64,000 nucleotides of DNA from assembly GCF_907164915.1 (NCBI RefSeq), contig NC_061867.1, positions 33,725,751-33,789,750 of the forward strand, in the 5' to 3' direction. The translations under genes were made by a program, and so were the position numbers. Every line of letters starts with the position of its first letter. Positions within the stretch are counted from its first letter, which is position 1. A model generated the notes under the pieces. It was not told where the DNA came from. It did not search any database and saw only the letters and a list, made by a program, of their open reading frames with translations. The DNA comes from Impatiens glandulifera. Taxonomy: Eukaryota > Streptophyta > Magnoliopsida > Ericales > Balsaminaceae. Shown one piece after another: positions 23,723 to 34,604 of this stretch.

Positions 23723-25249
23723 AAGACTTATCTTTATTAGTAGATCTTCTCCTTTTTAACATCAAAGACAAAAGATTTTCAACGATAAAATTACTAAATA
23801 ACTTAGCACACGGAAACTGTTTTAAGATTGTTAGAAATCTTGTTTTGAAATAAAATATATATATATATGATGTTACAAATAAATTAAATAAACTAGAATA
23901 TACAAAGAACGAAATCACTAGAATACAATGTTGATTTGAATCATGTGCTTAACAAATTTTCCTTAAAACAGTTTCACCGTCTCCCCTTGTGCTGAAACTT
24001 ATCACAGATAGCTGTCTCTTAGGGTATAACAAATCTAGTAGTGATTTAGCACCGGAATCACTATGCAGCGAACTTCACAAAATACTTTTTAATTTTAAAT
24101 AGATATTTATAGCTGAAAATCAAATCATCACAATAAATTTATTTATCAATTCAATGACTAATGACGGATACTCTTGGCATTCGATCTTATCTATTAACAT
24201 TCAATTTTATCCACTAACATTAAATTTCACCAAAAATTCACATTTGAATTTGGTATGAATTTATATTTATTTGGATTAAATTACATTTAATTTATTTATC
24301 CAAATTCACATTTTCATTTAATTAATGAAATTAGTTTAAAATTCCAACATGTACAAATAGATGAACCTCACACCTAGTTCATCGAAACGATCAATTTGCA
24401 ATGTTGATTGATCTACCGCATCACAAGATATAGCATGATAAGAACCCTAAGAAATTTTCAACTTATATTATCAAAACTCATCACGCATTATTATATTACC
24501 TTCTTGAACTACGAAAAACCGAATTTGAAGGAAAATAGGGATACTATCTGATCCCCTAGAGCAGCAACAAGGAAAATAGGGATATTGTATGATCCCTGGA
24601 GTAGCAACAAAGTTTTAAAATAATTAGATTTACAAGAATTGGTGCTGGTTTACCTCATAAAAATAAATTATTTTTCAATTCCAACTAAAAACTTTTTTAA
24701 TTTAAACTTGAGTTTGAGATAACTCTCTAGATGGACATACATTGAACTGAACCCATTCCAGAAAATATCTATACGGCGAGAAATGAACTCTATTAGAAAC
24801 TGGGTAAGCCTTATAAAGATAAACTCTAATGATGTTGACACACTATTAAACTACTTACAAGTTACAAGAAGAGTAGACACGATTTGCGGACAAACCCTAA
24901 CAAACCCTAATGATGAAAACTAAGAATATATAGTTGAAAAGATCCTCTAAATGATAAAGAAACGTTACCTTATTGAGAGACCACGCAAATTGTCAAACAA
25001 AGACGGCGATGGTGGGATCAACGACGATGTTGAATGCGAAGATCGGATTCGGAAAGGGATCGGCAATGGGGAGCGAGTTTAGGAAAGGGAAAGAAGTGAG
25101 AAGTTGCTTTTGAGTTGATAATTAAATGGGAAATACTGATAGGTATTAAAACCAATCGGTACTATGTATTAATAAACACGCGTAAAATTGCCGCCCATTT
25201 TTTGTGAGGTTTTTAGGACTATACTGATTGATTTTAACTAATAATACTG
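21990..25249. other. AT-rich intergenic region, no recognised gene
   Basis: A possible DNA element lies at about 22150-23025, with GTTTGGTTTGGGGTCT at the left and, in inverse, CTATTTGGTTCAAGATCT at the right. A (TA)n run lies at 23670-23720. Around 24880-25110 the minus strand has a CT-rich, less AT-rich stretch ending in CAATAAG|GTAACG, which could be a 5' exon with a donor; the plus strand shows AAACCCTAACAAACCCTAA (telo-box-like) nearby. No coding exon follows on the minus strand that I can recognise. Confidence 0.4.
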
Positions 25250-25359
25250 ATTCACCAGTAATAAAATGACCTTTATCGATAGATATTACCGAAGGTTTTA
25301 TAAAACTCTCCTAATTGATCCCGAGAGGAACAAATCTTTCATTATTAAAAATAAATTTC

Positions 25360-25830
25360 GAGAGGGGTGTAAAACTTTCGGGTTTACTAATTAGTACCGA
25401 AAGTTCTACAATGAACTTTCAGTTTTGACATTCCCAAAAAATCAAAAAACAATCTAAGTGTTGGGAGTTGGTTAATTGCGAAGGTTATTCCAAAAACTTT
25501 CGGTTTTACCTTTCCTGAAATTCTTAAATACGAAGGTTTTCCAATAAACCGTCGGTTTTGACTCATCCTAAAAAATTGAAAAAAATTTCTAAGTTGGAGA
25601 ATGATTAATTGCGAAGGTTATTTAAAGAACTTTCGGTTTTACATTTTCCTGAAATTGTTAATTGCGAAGGTTTATCCTATAAACTTTCGGTTTTGACTCA
25701 TCCCAAAAAAGACAAAAAAATTAAATCCAGTGATTCATATTTCCGAAGGTTTATTGGAAAACTTTCGGTTTTAAGGAGGGTCAAAACCAAAAGTAATATG
25801 AAAACCTTTGGTAAATACCTTTATAAATAC
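25360..25830. repeat. Left subterminal inverted repeats of the CACTA element
   Basis: Several imperfect copies of a roughly 80-110 bp module with GCGAAGGTT(A/T)T and AACTTTCGGTTTT in facing orientation. In the family such repeats bind the element's own DNA-binding protein. The short open frame at 25609-25836 is made wholly of these repeats. Confidence 0.75.
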
Positions 25831-26211
25831 AAACCCTAATCCTTCTCTTTTTCATTTGTCTCTCTCATTTCTCTCTCTTCCGCGCCTCAGCCGCCTCCGC
25901 CGATTCTCTTCTTCGTCTTCTCGCGTTTCAGGTTAGATTTATTTGTTTTATTTGTTAATTATTAGATTTAGATTTGTTATCATTTAGTTTATATTATCTA
26001 GATTTAGGCTAGTTTAGATTATTTGTTTGGTAGTTTGATTTAGATTTGTTATTGTTTAGATTAGATTTAGGTTAGTTTGTTAAATATATATGATTTTGTT
26101 AGTTTTTGTTAAATGAATGATATATTTTGGTTATTGTGTTTAATTTAAGTTTTATTAGATTTGGATTACGGTTATTTTGTTTGATTAATATATATATGAA
26201 ATGCATTTAGG

Positions 26212-26540
26212 ATGGGTGAGTCATTGCAAAGTATTTAGCGTACACTAGAGAAACTGTCCCGGTCATACCAGAATTTGCTAGAAGCATAAAAAACTGCGGC
26301 ACGTGAGGAAGATGTGAGAAAAATTACGCTGGAATTGGAGCAAATCCGATTGAGGGATGCGGAAAGAGGTCAATTGCTTACTGAAATTAAAGCGAACAGG
26401 GCTGAAATGGCGCAAAAATTGGAGAATCTCGAACAGCAAATTGAATTGCTAAAGAGGCAGAATCAACCACCCCCTCCTCCCCCACATCTACTAATTTGTA
26501 GATTATATTGTTTGATTAATTATGTGTTATCTTTTCCGTA
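26212..26540 (+). pseudogene. Broken copy of the CACTA transposase 3' end
   Basis: ATG at 26213 is soon followed by an in-frame stop. The later segment (26314-26544) encodes a charged coiled coil (LELEQIRLRDAERGQLLTE, then LENLEQQIELLKRQ) ending in a proline run (PPPPPP). The same design, coiled coil plus proline run, ends the better gene at 29331-30229, so this is a diverged second copy of that gene's last exon. The true end has been lost by a frameshift just after the prolines. Confidence 0.65.
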
Positions 26541-26819
26541 CAAATGATGACATTTTGGTGTGTTTTTCTTTCATAATTATGAATTATTATTATCATTTGG
26601 TTTTGGTTTATTAATGTTATTTATGAATTATTTTCCTTTATTTATTAGATTGCCATTCTTTGAGAAAATTATAGAACATGGTATATTTTTACCTTTGTCA
26701 AAAAAATAGGGTAATTGCGAAAGGTTATTGAACAACTCTCGCTTTTGACATTGGTAATTGCGAAGGTTTATTGGAAAACCTTCGCTTTTGACCCTTCCCT
26801 GAAAAAAGCCGAAATTTTT

Positions 26820-27720
26820 CTAAGTGTGGGGAAGGGGTATTTGCGAAGTTTATTGGAAAACTTTCGGTTTTGACCATTGTTTAAAAAACAGAAATAATTC
26901 TAAGTGTTGGGAAGGGTCAAAATCGAAAGTTTTCAAATAAACTTTCGGTTTTGACCCTTGTTTTAAAAAAGCAAAAATAATTCTAAGTGTTGAGAAGGGT
27001 CAAAACCAAAATTTTCCAAATAAACTTTCGGTTTTGACCCTTGTTTAAAAAAAACATAAATAATTCTAAGTGTTGGGAAGGGTCAAAACCGAAAGTTTTC
27101 AAATAAACTTTCGGTTTTGACCCTTGTATAAAAAAAAGAAATAATTCTAAGTGTTGGGAAGGGTCAAAACCAAAAGTTTTAAAATAAACCTTCGTTTTGA
27201 CCCTTGTTTAAAAAAAACAGAAATAATTCTAAGTGTTGGGAATGGTCAAAACCGAACGTTTTCAAATAAACTTTAGGTTTTGACCCTTGTTTAAAAAAAG
27301 CAGAAATAATTTTAAGTGTTGGGAATGGTCAAAACCGAAAGTTTTCAAATAAACCTTCGGTTTTGATCCTTGTTTAAAAAAAGCAGAAAAAATTCTACGT
27401 GTTGGGAAAGGTCAAAACTGAAAGTTTTCAAATAAACTTTCGGTAATGACCTTTGTTTTAAAAAAGCAGAAATAATTTTAAGTGTTGGGAAGGGTCAAAA
27501 CCGAAAGTTTTCAAATAAACTTTCGGTTTTGACCCTTGTTTAAAAAAAATAGAAATAATTCTAAGTGTTGGGAATGGTCAAAACCGAAAGTTTACAAATA
27601 AACTTTAGGTTTTGACCCTTGTTTAAAAAAAGCGGAAATAATTCTAAGTGTTGGGAAGGGTATTTGCGAAAGTTTTCAATAAAATTTTCGGTTTTGACCC
27701 TTCCCAAAAAACATTCTGTT
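26820..27720. repeat. 82-bp tandem array, each unit a long hairpin
   Basis: About eleven units of roughly 82 bp begin with TAAGTGTTGGGAAGGGTC. Each holds GGGTCAAAACCGAAAGTTT, a loop TCAAAT, and AAACTTTCGGTTTTGACCC, i.e. two 19-base arms that pair perfectly in the best units, then a run of A and GAAATAATTC. Units differ by point changes that often hit only one arm. The array lies in the middle of the CACTA element, not at its ends. Confidence 0.9.
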
Positions 27721-27814
27721 TAAGGTCAGGACCGAGAGGTTTATTGAAAACTTTCGCAAATACCCATCAAAACTGAAAGTTATACCATTAACTTTCGGTT
27801 TTACCACTTCCTAA

Positions 27815-28560
27815 TTTGTTAAATTATTTTGTTTTTAACCTACTAATCTAGACTCCTAACTAATATATTCAAGTGTGTGTTGTTTTTTAAAAATTAAGAT
27901 TGTGTTTAATGTTAAAATATTTATGATTGTGTTTGATTATATAAAGAAGTGTATATGTATGTTTGTGTTTGATGATCATATGAATGTGTATAAAGTTTGA
28001 TCATATGAATGGGTATAAAGTTTGATCATATGAATTGTGTAATGTTTTAAGGTTATCAAATGTGTTAAATTAATGTTGTTCAAAATCATTAGAAGATTAA
28101 AAACCAATTAATTTAACAATTTGTGAAATGATAATTCCGAAAGTTAATGATATAACTTTCGGAAATAACCATCAAAACCGAAAGTTTTCTATAAAACATT
28201 CGGTTTTACCAATTCATAATTTGTTAAAATAATTGGTTTCTCACCTTTTAATCTAGACTCCTAACTAATATATTCAAGTGTGTGTTGTTTTTTAAAAATT
28301 AAGATTGTGTTTAATGTTAAAATGTTTATGATTGTGTTTGATGAACATATGAATGTGTATATGTATGTTTGTGTTTGATGATCATATGAATGTGTATAAA
28401 GTTTGATCATATGGATTGTGTAATGTTTAAAGGTTATCAAATGTGTTAAATTAATGTTGTTCAAAATTAATAGAAGATTAAAAACCAATTAATTTAACAA
28501 TTTGTGAAATGGTAATTCCGAAAGTTAATGATATAACTTTCAGAAATAACCATCAAAACC
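27815..28560. repeat. Tandem duplication, unit about 380-405 bp
   Basis: Two copies follow each other, each with CTAGACTCCTAACTAATATA (27848 and 28253), GTGTGTTGTTTTTTAAAAA, TTTGATCATATGAAT and ATTTGTGAAATG (28120 and 28501). They end with the CCGAAAGTTAATGATATAAC hairpin sequence. Neither copy codes for protein. Confidence 0.85.
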
Positions 28561-28735
28561 GAAAATTTATTTGAAAACTTTCGGAATTGACCATGGTCAT
28601 TACCGAAAGTTTATTTGAAAACTTTCGGAATTGACCACGGTCAAAACCGAAAGTTTATTTGAAAACTTTCGGAATTGACCATGGTCAAAACCGAAAGTTT
28701 TCAAATAAACTTTCGGTAATGACCTTTTATAATAA
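28560..28735. repeat. Internal hairpin repeats before the transposase leader
   Basis: Four close copies of CCGAAAGTTTATTTGAAAAC with CTTTCGGAATTGACCA(T/C)GGTC, about 38-39 bp apart. They resemble the subterminal repeats at the left end of the element and directly precede a leader-like block with CCCTCTTCTTTCCCC. This suggests that 28130-28735 was once the subterminal region of a second CACTA copy. Confidence 0.7.
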
Positions 28736-29174
28736 AAACCCTCTTCTTTCCCCGATCCCCTCTCTCTCTGATCCCTCTTTTTCTCCCAAGCCCGTTGATC
28801 CTCCCGCACCGCCTCTCTCCTCGATCTGACCACGCCGACGACGACCGCCTATTGGAGACCCCCGACGTCGCCGACGCTGCCGCCTATTGAAGACCACTGA
28901 CGTCGCCGCCTATTGAAGACCCCCGACCCGCCATCGACCTGCTTCAACCTGCCGCCGATCTCCTTGCCGCTGCTTCAACCTGCTGCTGAGGATCTCGCCG
29001 GTGATTCAACCTACCGCTAACAACTTCACCTGCCAGACGACTCCACCTACAGCCTCCACCTGCCGCCGACGACCAGCCGCTTCGTCGCTGCCTAGTAAAG
29101 GTAAGGTTTTTTTTAAATTTCTTGGATTAGTTTAGTTTGAATTGGATTATATGTTGTTTGATTTAGGTTAGATT

Positions 29175-29325
29175 TTGTTTGAATTGAATTACATTGATTT
29201 TGGTTTGATTTTGAATTGAATTGATTTAGGTTTGATTTTGAATTGAATTGATTTAGGTTTGATTTTGAATTGAATTGATTTAGGTTTGATTTTGAATTGA
29301 ATTGTTTTATTTTTGATTTTGAATT
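29175..29325. repeat. 27-bp tandem repeat in a transposase intron
   Basis: Four to five copies of a 27-bp unit, TTTGAATTGAATTGATTTAG plus GTTTGAT, lie just before the first recognisable transposase exon. Expansion here has removed any clear splice acceptor for that exon. Confidence 0.8.
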
Positions 29326-29330
29326 GATTT

Positions 29331-30229
29331 GAAAATCCTCCACCAGACTACGATCGAGATGATTGGGAGTTTGTGTGTCGCAACCATTTCTTCAAGGAAA
29401 AATTTAAGGTACGGTTTCATAATTCAAATAAAATTTGATATTAATTATTCTAACTTCATTTTTTATTTAAAATTCAGAAATACAGTAGTACAAATATTGT
29501 TAACAGAAAGAAGTTGAAATTCCCACATCATACGGGAAGTAGACCGTTTGCTCAAGTTGAAAAAGAGTTGGTAAGTACATTATTTGTAATAACTTAACAT
29601 AAAGATTGTTATTAATTATATAACTTATTTATTTCAATAGGCGCTTGAAATGGGACGGGCACCATCTGTCGTTGAAATATTCAAGAGGACCCGTACCCCA
29701 AAACCGACAAAAGAAAACCCAACCCCCGTCCCGGACGAACGCGTGCAAGTGAAAATTGTAAGTGAATTGAATTTAAATAAATTACATATAACTAGTTTAT
29801 TTATTATTATATAAATGAAAAATTATTTCAAATGTGCAGGTTGAGATGGAACCAGAAATATCCGACTTTGAGTTGACGAAGAGAGTGTTCGGACGCCAAA
29901 AGCATGGGGGAGTATTCGGTATGGGATCAAGCGTCCGACCCACACACTTTCGTGAGGATCTTCGAAGTGCCAACAATTCTCAACGAGCCACTGATCGATT
30001 GTTTGAGGAGAATCAAAGAATGGCGATGGAACTGGAGGAATTGAAGAAAAGGGATGAAGAAAAAACTCAAACGATTAATCAAATACAAACGGAAAAGGTA
30101 GAATTGATTTCAAGAATGGATAGGGAAAGTGCAAAACAGGAGAAGGAAAGGTTAGAATTGAATGCAAGATTGGAGAGTTTTGAAATGTTTATGCGACAAT
30201 ATCAACCACCTCCTCCCCCCACTAGCTAA
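29331..30229 (+). CDS. CACTA-associated protein with Transposase_24 domain, 3' exons
   Basis: Four exons can be read: about 29331-29408 (starting ENPPPDYDRDDWEF), 29478-29570, 29641-29757 and 29840-30229 (stop). All junctions after the first exon are GT-AG and phase 0, giving one continuous frame. Exon 2 holds NRKKLKFPHHTGSRPFAQV and exon 3 ALEMGRAPSVVEIFKRT, the signature of the plant Ptta/En/Spm transposase family (PF03004). Exon 4 has DFELTKRVFGRQ, a long coiled coil and a final PPPPPTS. In En/Spm the related protein binds subterminal repeats. The 5' exons cannot be joined: stops precede 29331 and no acceptor is seen. Probably a 5'-damaged gene whose last three exons are still open. Confidence 0.75.
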
Positions 30230-30429
30230 TTCTAAGATGTTTCGACTGTATGAATTGATTGAATAGGTTTAATGTTAATGTAAAACATGTTGTTTGGATG
30301 ATTGGTTTGAGAATTTTGGAATGATCATTTGTTTTATGAATGTATTTGTTTTATGAATTGATTGGTTTGGCTGAACAGGTTTCGGTTGAGTACAAAACAA
30401 TCGGGCTATTTTGTACATTTTGTAGGGAA

Positions 30430-30960
30430 AACCGAAAGTTAAATGGAATTTTTCGGTTTTTCTTTGAAGGTCAAAACCGAGAGTTCTTCATATACCTCTC
30501 GGTTATATGTGAAAAGGAAAAACCGAAAGTTAATTGGAAAACTTTCGGTTTTTCTTCAAAATGGAAACCCGAAAGTTAATTGGAAAACTTTCGGTTTTTC
30601 TTCAAAATGGAAAACCGAAAGTTAGTTGAATAACTTTCGGTTTTTCTTCAAAGGGAAAAACCGAAAGTTAATTGGAAACTTTCAGTTTTTCATCAAAGGG
30701 AAAAACCGAAAGTTGTTCAATTAACTTTCGTTTTTTCCCTTTGAAGAAAAACTGAAAGTTTTCCATATAACTCTCGGTTTTTCTCTCGGGTATCTAAACC
30801 GAAAACTCTATGATATCTCTCGGTAAACGCCCAATTGTTTTTAACGACAGAGTCAATACCGAGGGATGGCGAGAGTTATCTTAACTCTCGGAATTGGGTC
30901 TATACCGAAAGTTATAGGGTCAAAACCGAGAGTTTTTACTCTCGGTTTTGACCCATTTTT
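30430..30960. repeat. Right subterminal hairpin repeats of the CACTA element
   Basis: Seven or more modules of about 45-60 bp, each CCGAAAGTTAATTGGAAAAC followed by TTTCGGTTTTTC, then variants with CCGAGAG/CTCTCGG nearest the end. They match the left subterminal repeats in motif but differ in spacing. Confidence 0.8.
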
Positions 30961-30972
30961 TTACCAGTAATT

Positions 30973-31954
30973 AGTCGTAATACCAATCGGTATTAATACC
31001 AATAATACACTGAGATGATCGTCATTTACCATTTTTTATTAGTCATTTATCATTTTTTATTAATGTACAAATTATAAATTATAAAGATTCAGAATACACC
31101 TTTTATTAATTAAAGTATTATTTGTTCCTTAGCTACTTTTATGTACATTGATTTGTTTTATTACTATGTCCAATTATATATTATAATAATACCATAGAAA
31201 AGAAAATTTGTTCCAAGAGAAATTGTTCATATATTCAGGTGAGAAAATTGTTCATATATTGCGTTTATAACGTTTATATAAGTTTGTAATGTAGACTTAA
31301 TTTAACAAATATTATCAAACTCTGGTTTGAAGACGTCAAGACTTTATGACTTTAATATTTTGTTGAAATTACAATGACAATTTCTTAAAGTTTAATTATT
31401 CTTTTGTTCAGAACTCAACGTGATTGTTTGATAATGCATTGATAACTTTTATATAAGTTTGTAATGTTAACTTAATTTAATCAATAGTACTATTACTTCG
31501 TTTGAAATTTGAGTTTTAACTTTTATAAATTTGGAATGATTTTTGTATAAATAAATAAAATGATGTAGAAAGTAATATTTTTTTTTCAAAGCTTTCACCC
31601 TCTAACCAGTTTATCTATAAGAGCCCTAACAAAAAATGTAGACATTGACAAATGATTATTGGATTTCATTTAGTACAAATGTAAAATTATTTAATGTTTT
31701 CCTATAGTAAAAAACGTGTGATTTAAAAGAAAATAATCAAGACTCTCTGCACTCATATATCCTTCAAATAAAAATATCCTCTCTTCTTATTTTTAATTTT
31801 TTTTTTCCGACTTTAATTGGTTTGAAGTATATATTTCCTCCTGCATAAAGTTGTATAAATCATTGTACACATAAGTTATAGGTTCATGGAAATATAAAAA
31901 CCATATAAAAATAGTAGTACAAATAAAATTAGTAGCTAGTTAATTATAAATTAC
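30973..31954. other. AT-rich intergenic stretch
   Basis: No gene is seen. Just outside the CACTA element, TACCAATCGGTATTAATACC at about 30982-31001 resembles, in inverse, GGTATTAAAACCAATCGGTA on the other flank (about 25141-25160), so the CACTA may have landed in an older palindromic element. Confidence 0.45.
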
Positions 31955-33074
31955 CTACTTATTTACACTACTACTATTATTATTTTGATCATTTTGTGTT
32001 TTTTGAGAAATCGGGTTTCTGTAAAGTAACGCAGTGAAAGCCCCTCTGACTTTCTCCATAACTCCCATTTCATTATGATCATGAATCTTTTTTGGACTAA
32101 TAGCTTCCGATATTACTTGGGAAAGTGCCTTCTCGTCTTCACCTGGCTCAAGCTTTTGCATTAGGTAGTTCTTCACATTTTCAGAGACACCCTTTTCTGT
32201 ATTATTTGTTTGATGATCAACATCCATTGTATTCCCCTTTGATGAATTATTAACAGGTTCTGAAGTGTTAATCGCGAATAATCCTATTTTAGAAGCAATT
32301 ATGCATGTTGCATCAGACACAATATTGTAAGCTGGGGCCAATCTTTCGGAGACCGACTTAGTAAGGATTCTTGCCGTATTGCTAATGTTTTCTAATTTTG
32401 TATCTTCTTTTTTATCGTCTTCATTCTCTCCTTCATTGATGTCTTGTTTTATTGTATTGGGTAAAACATGCTTCTCTGAAACGACAGTAATTGCTCTCGG
32501 ATTTGGGTTAATTCGATGTTGCTTTGGAATTTCCTTAACATGGTTTGGTGGTGCCACCTCCAATTTGTGCACTGCAAAATGATTCACATAATAATTATAT
32601 AGAAAGAAAAAGGGCCAGGAAAGATGTACATAAAATACTAGCTAGCTAGTCTTACTTGATGAAGCAAAATGATCTTCTTCATCTTCATCGTGCAAGCTAA
32701 CTCCCCATGGAGGGGTGCCGGTATCCTCTTGGTCATGTTTTCTCTTACTAATGCTATTCTTTAACCTTTTTGCTTTCTCCCTCATTTTTGCGAGGACCGA
32801 TTTCTTGTTCATCATGTTGTTGTGATGACCGAAATCTTGTTCGTCGTCATGGTGATCCTTTCCCGACAAAGGGGACCATTTTAATGCATCACTTGCTATA
32901 TATATATACATGCATATTAGGTTTCAATCAAGAGAAAAATTCAATACACTTGAAACTAATGTTTGTTATACCTTGAAGAAGTTCCTCGAAAGTTGGGGAG
33001 GCACCAGCTTTGGGAGTTTTGGGTGTGTCGGGAACATGGGTATTGATTCTTCTGATCCCGTTGGAATGATCCAT
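31955..33074 (-). CDS. LTI65/RD29-like stress protein (CAP160 family)
   Basis: Three exons, 33074-32972, 32895-32656 and 32571-31955, join to 960 bases (319 residues plus stop); all junctions are GT-AG and keep one frame. The N-terminus MDHSNGIRRINTHVPDTPKT and the basic segment KKSVLAKMREKAKRLKNSI followed by an acidic DEDEED tract match plant RD29/LTI65 proteins. The C-terminal block VKNYLMQKLEPGEDEKALSQ with VISEAISPKK and GVMEKVRGAFTALL is the CAP160-type motif. These are hydrophilic proteins induced by cold, drought and abscisic acid. The copy is shorter than the 600-700 residues usual for RD29 proteins and has one such block. I saw no ACGTG-type ABRE or drought element close upstream, so induction is unproven. 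Gene model confidence is high. Confidence 0.88.
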
Positions 33075-33339
33075 AATTAATTAAGTTGGCTATGATCACC
33101 GATCAACCTCATGAAAATAAGAATGAATAAGAATCTATTCTCTCCTTTGTCTTTGTCTTTGTCTTAACCCAAAGCCTCTAATTGTGTAATAAATTTGTAT
33201 GGAGGATGGACGAGGGGTGAGGGAAAGCACTTGAAGGACATATTGAGGATATGTCGCCTTGATTTGAGTTGTCACTTTTTTAGACACCAAATTTATCCTT
33301 ACAAAGGAGTGGTTTACAATTTCTCAATTTTCATTTATA

Positions 33340-33478
33340 TCAAAATTGAAAAATAACCTTGGAATCAATTTAAAAAATTGTATTTCCACATGAGATATTA
33401 AATTAGAAATATGAGTAATATTAGCTTAATAAACTCAACAGTTTTATGGATTTATTTATTAGTTTTCTCTATAATGGT
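33340..33478. repeat. Dispersed duplicate of 40278-40452
   Basis: About 135 bases starting CAAAATTGAAAAATAACCTT and containing CCACATGAGATATTAAATTA and CTCAACAGTTTTATG match 40278-40452 in the same orientation with few changes, apart from short insertions in the second copy. Confidence 0.8.
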
Positions 33479-33559
33479 GGGAAACTACATAAGAAAGAAT
33501 AGAGTTTTCTTCATAGTCACGCACTTATAAAACAATGGAATAAAAAGGGATTTAAGAAA

Positions 33560-33760
33560 ACTTCAACAAATATACATTATCTCTACTTTCTGAAATTTAA
33601 GAAGAATCAAATCTGGATGAAATTATAAAAAATAGCATAATAAAGTTGTAAAGATGGTCTGGAAATTTAAACGCCTAAAGAAACAAACTCAGATATGGTT
33701 CAAACTTTGAATATCCCTGCACACATAATGTGAAAGCATCCAAACAACCTCTACAATTCT
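33560..33760 (+). pseudogene. Short relic of the LINE ORF1 family
   Basis: Diverged but collinear with 5060-5262 of the LINE ORF1 copy: ACTTTCTGAAATTTAAGAAG, ATCAAATCTGGATGAAATTA, CAGATATGGTTCAAACTTTG and CATAATGTGAAAGCATCC correspond to words in the same order there. No open frame remains. Confidence 0.6.
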
Positions 33761-34169
33761 ACAGTTTTGTTCGATTGAAATTATTTTAAAAAATAATTAT
33801 TTGATGAAATAATAGTTTATATATGTAGGTTAAATTATTAAAATATATTTTTTCTAATAATGTTACTTTTTTCAATTAAGTAAAGGTTATTTAGTTTTTA
33901 ATTTAGTAATGAATGATTTCATTGTTAAAAGGAAATATTATGTGATAAGAGTTAATTAGAATGAAATAAACTTAATCCACATTAAACAGCGTTACTAATT
34001 GGATTTAGTCCATCTTTAAAAAGTCAAATATGAAATCTACTCATATGTGAGAAATCCATACTACAATTAATATAAATATTACTCTCAATTATCCTTAAAT
34101 CATATCTTATATATATATATTCATGAATTATATTGTCAAAGAAATAAAATTCCCTTAGTATATGCAATC

Positions 34170-34604
34170 ATGTCTTCTCTACAAATACTTCATCATTTCA
34201 TTTTTATCATTTTGGCACTCTTTTTATCCACTGCAATGAGAAGTCCTCAAAATCAAATCATTGTTTCGGCTAAAATTCATATTCATATCTTTAATAGTAT
34301 GACAAAACCTGGATTGTTACAAGTTCATTGCAAAGATAAACATAATGATCTTGGATTACAATTTTTGAAACACGGGCAGGAATTCGAATTTAGTTTCAGA
34401 CCTGATTTTTTGTTTGGTACAACACTTTACTTTTGCAGATTTGTAGGTAATGGAATCACAAGACATGATGTGTATAACCATGACATTTATATAAAATATT
34501 GCGGTAATCACGAGTGTATTTGGGATGTTAAGAATGATGGATTTTATGCTCATTTTAGTCATTATGCACCAATACTGGTATATAATTGGACATCGACTTA
34601 TTAA
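34170..34604 (+). CDS. S-protein homologue (plant self-incompatibility S1 family)
   Basis: A single-exon gene of 144 residues. The first ~23 residues (LHHFIFIILALFLSTAM core) form a signal peptide, so the product is probably secreted. The mature part has the family pattern: IHIHIFNSMTKPGLLQVHCK, then DLGLQFLKHGQEFEFSFRPD, then GTTLYFCRF, and CGNHECIWDVKNDGFY; the four usual cysteines are present. In poppy the founding S1 protein controls self-incompatibility; most homologues in other eudicots have unknown roles in cell signalling. TATA-like sequence lies at 34108-34121 and the ATG is the first after it. The frame is intact although the surroundings are transposon debris. Family assignment is secure; the role is unknown. 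Confidence 0.92.
   Translation: MSSLQILHHFIFIILALFLSTAMRSPQNQIIVSAKIHIHIFNSMTKPGLLQVHCKDKHNDLGLQFLKHGQEFEFSFRPDFLFGTTLYFCRFVGNGITRHDVYNHDIYIKYCGNHECIWDVKNDGFYAHFSHYAPILVYNWTSTY

Larger units (their letters stand above)
25253..30969 (+). mobile_element. CACTA (En/Spm) element, 5.7 kb, non-autonomous
   Basis: The left end is CACCAGTAATAAAATGACC and the right end, reverse-complemented, TACTGGTAAAAAAATGGGTC; both are CACTA-type ends with small changes. Three-base target duplications ATT (25250-25252 and 30970-30972) flank it, the size expected for this superfamily. Dense subterminal repeats built on CCGAAAGTT/AACTTTCGG occupy 25360-25800 and 30430-30960. Inside are a partly intact Transposase_24 gene, a second broken copy of its 3' end, and a hairpin array. 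No TNP2-type catalytic transposase is visible, so it would need help to move. Two 5'-leader-like blocks (25840-25930 and 28735-28830) suggest that an internal duplication or a nested relative shaped it. Confidence 0.8.
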
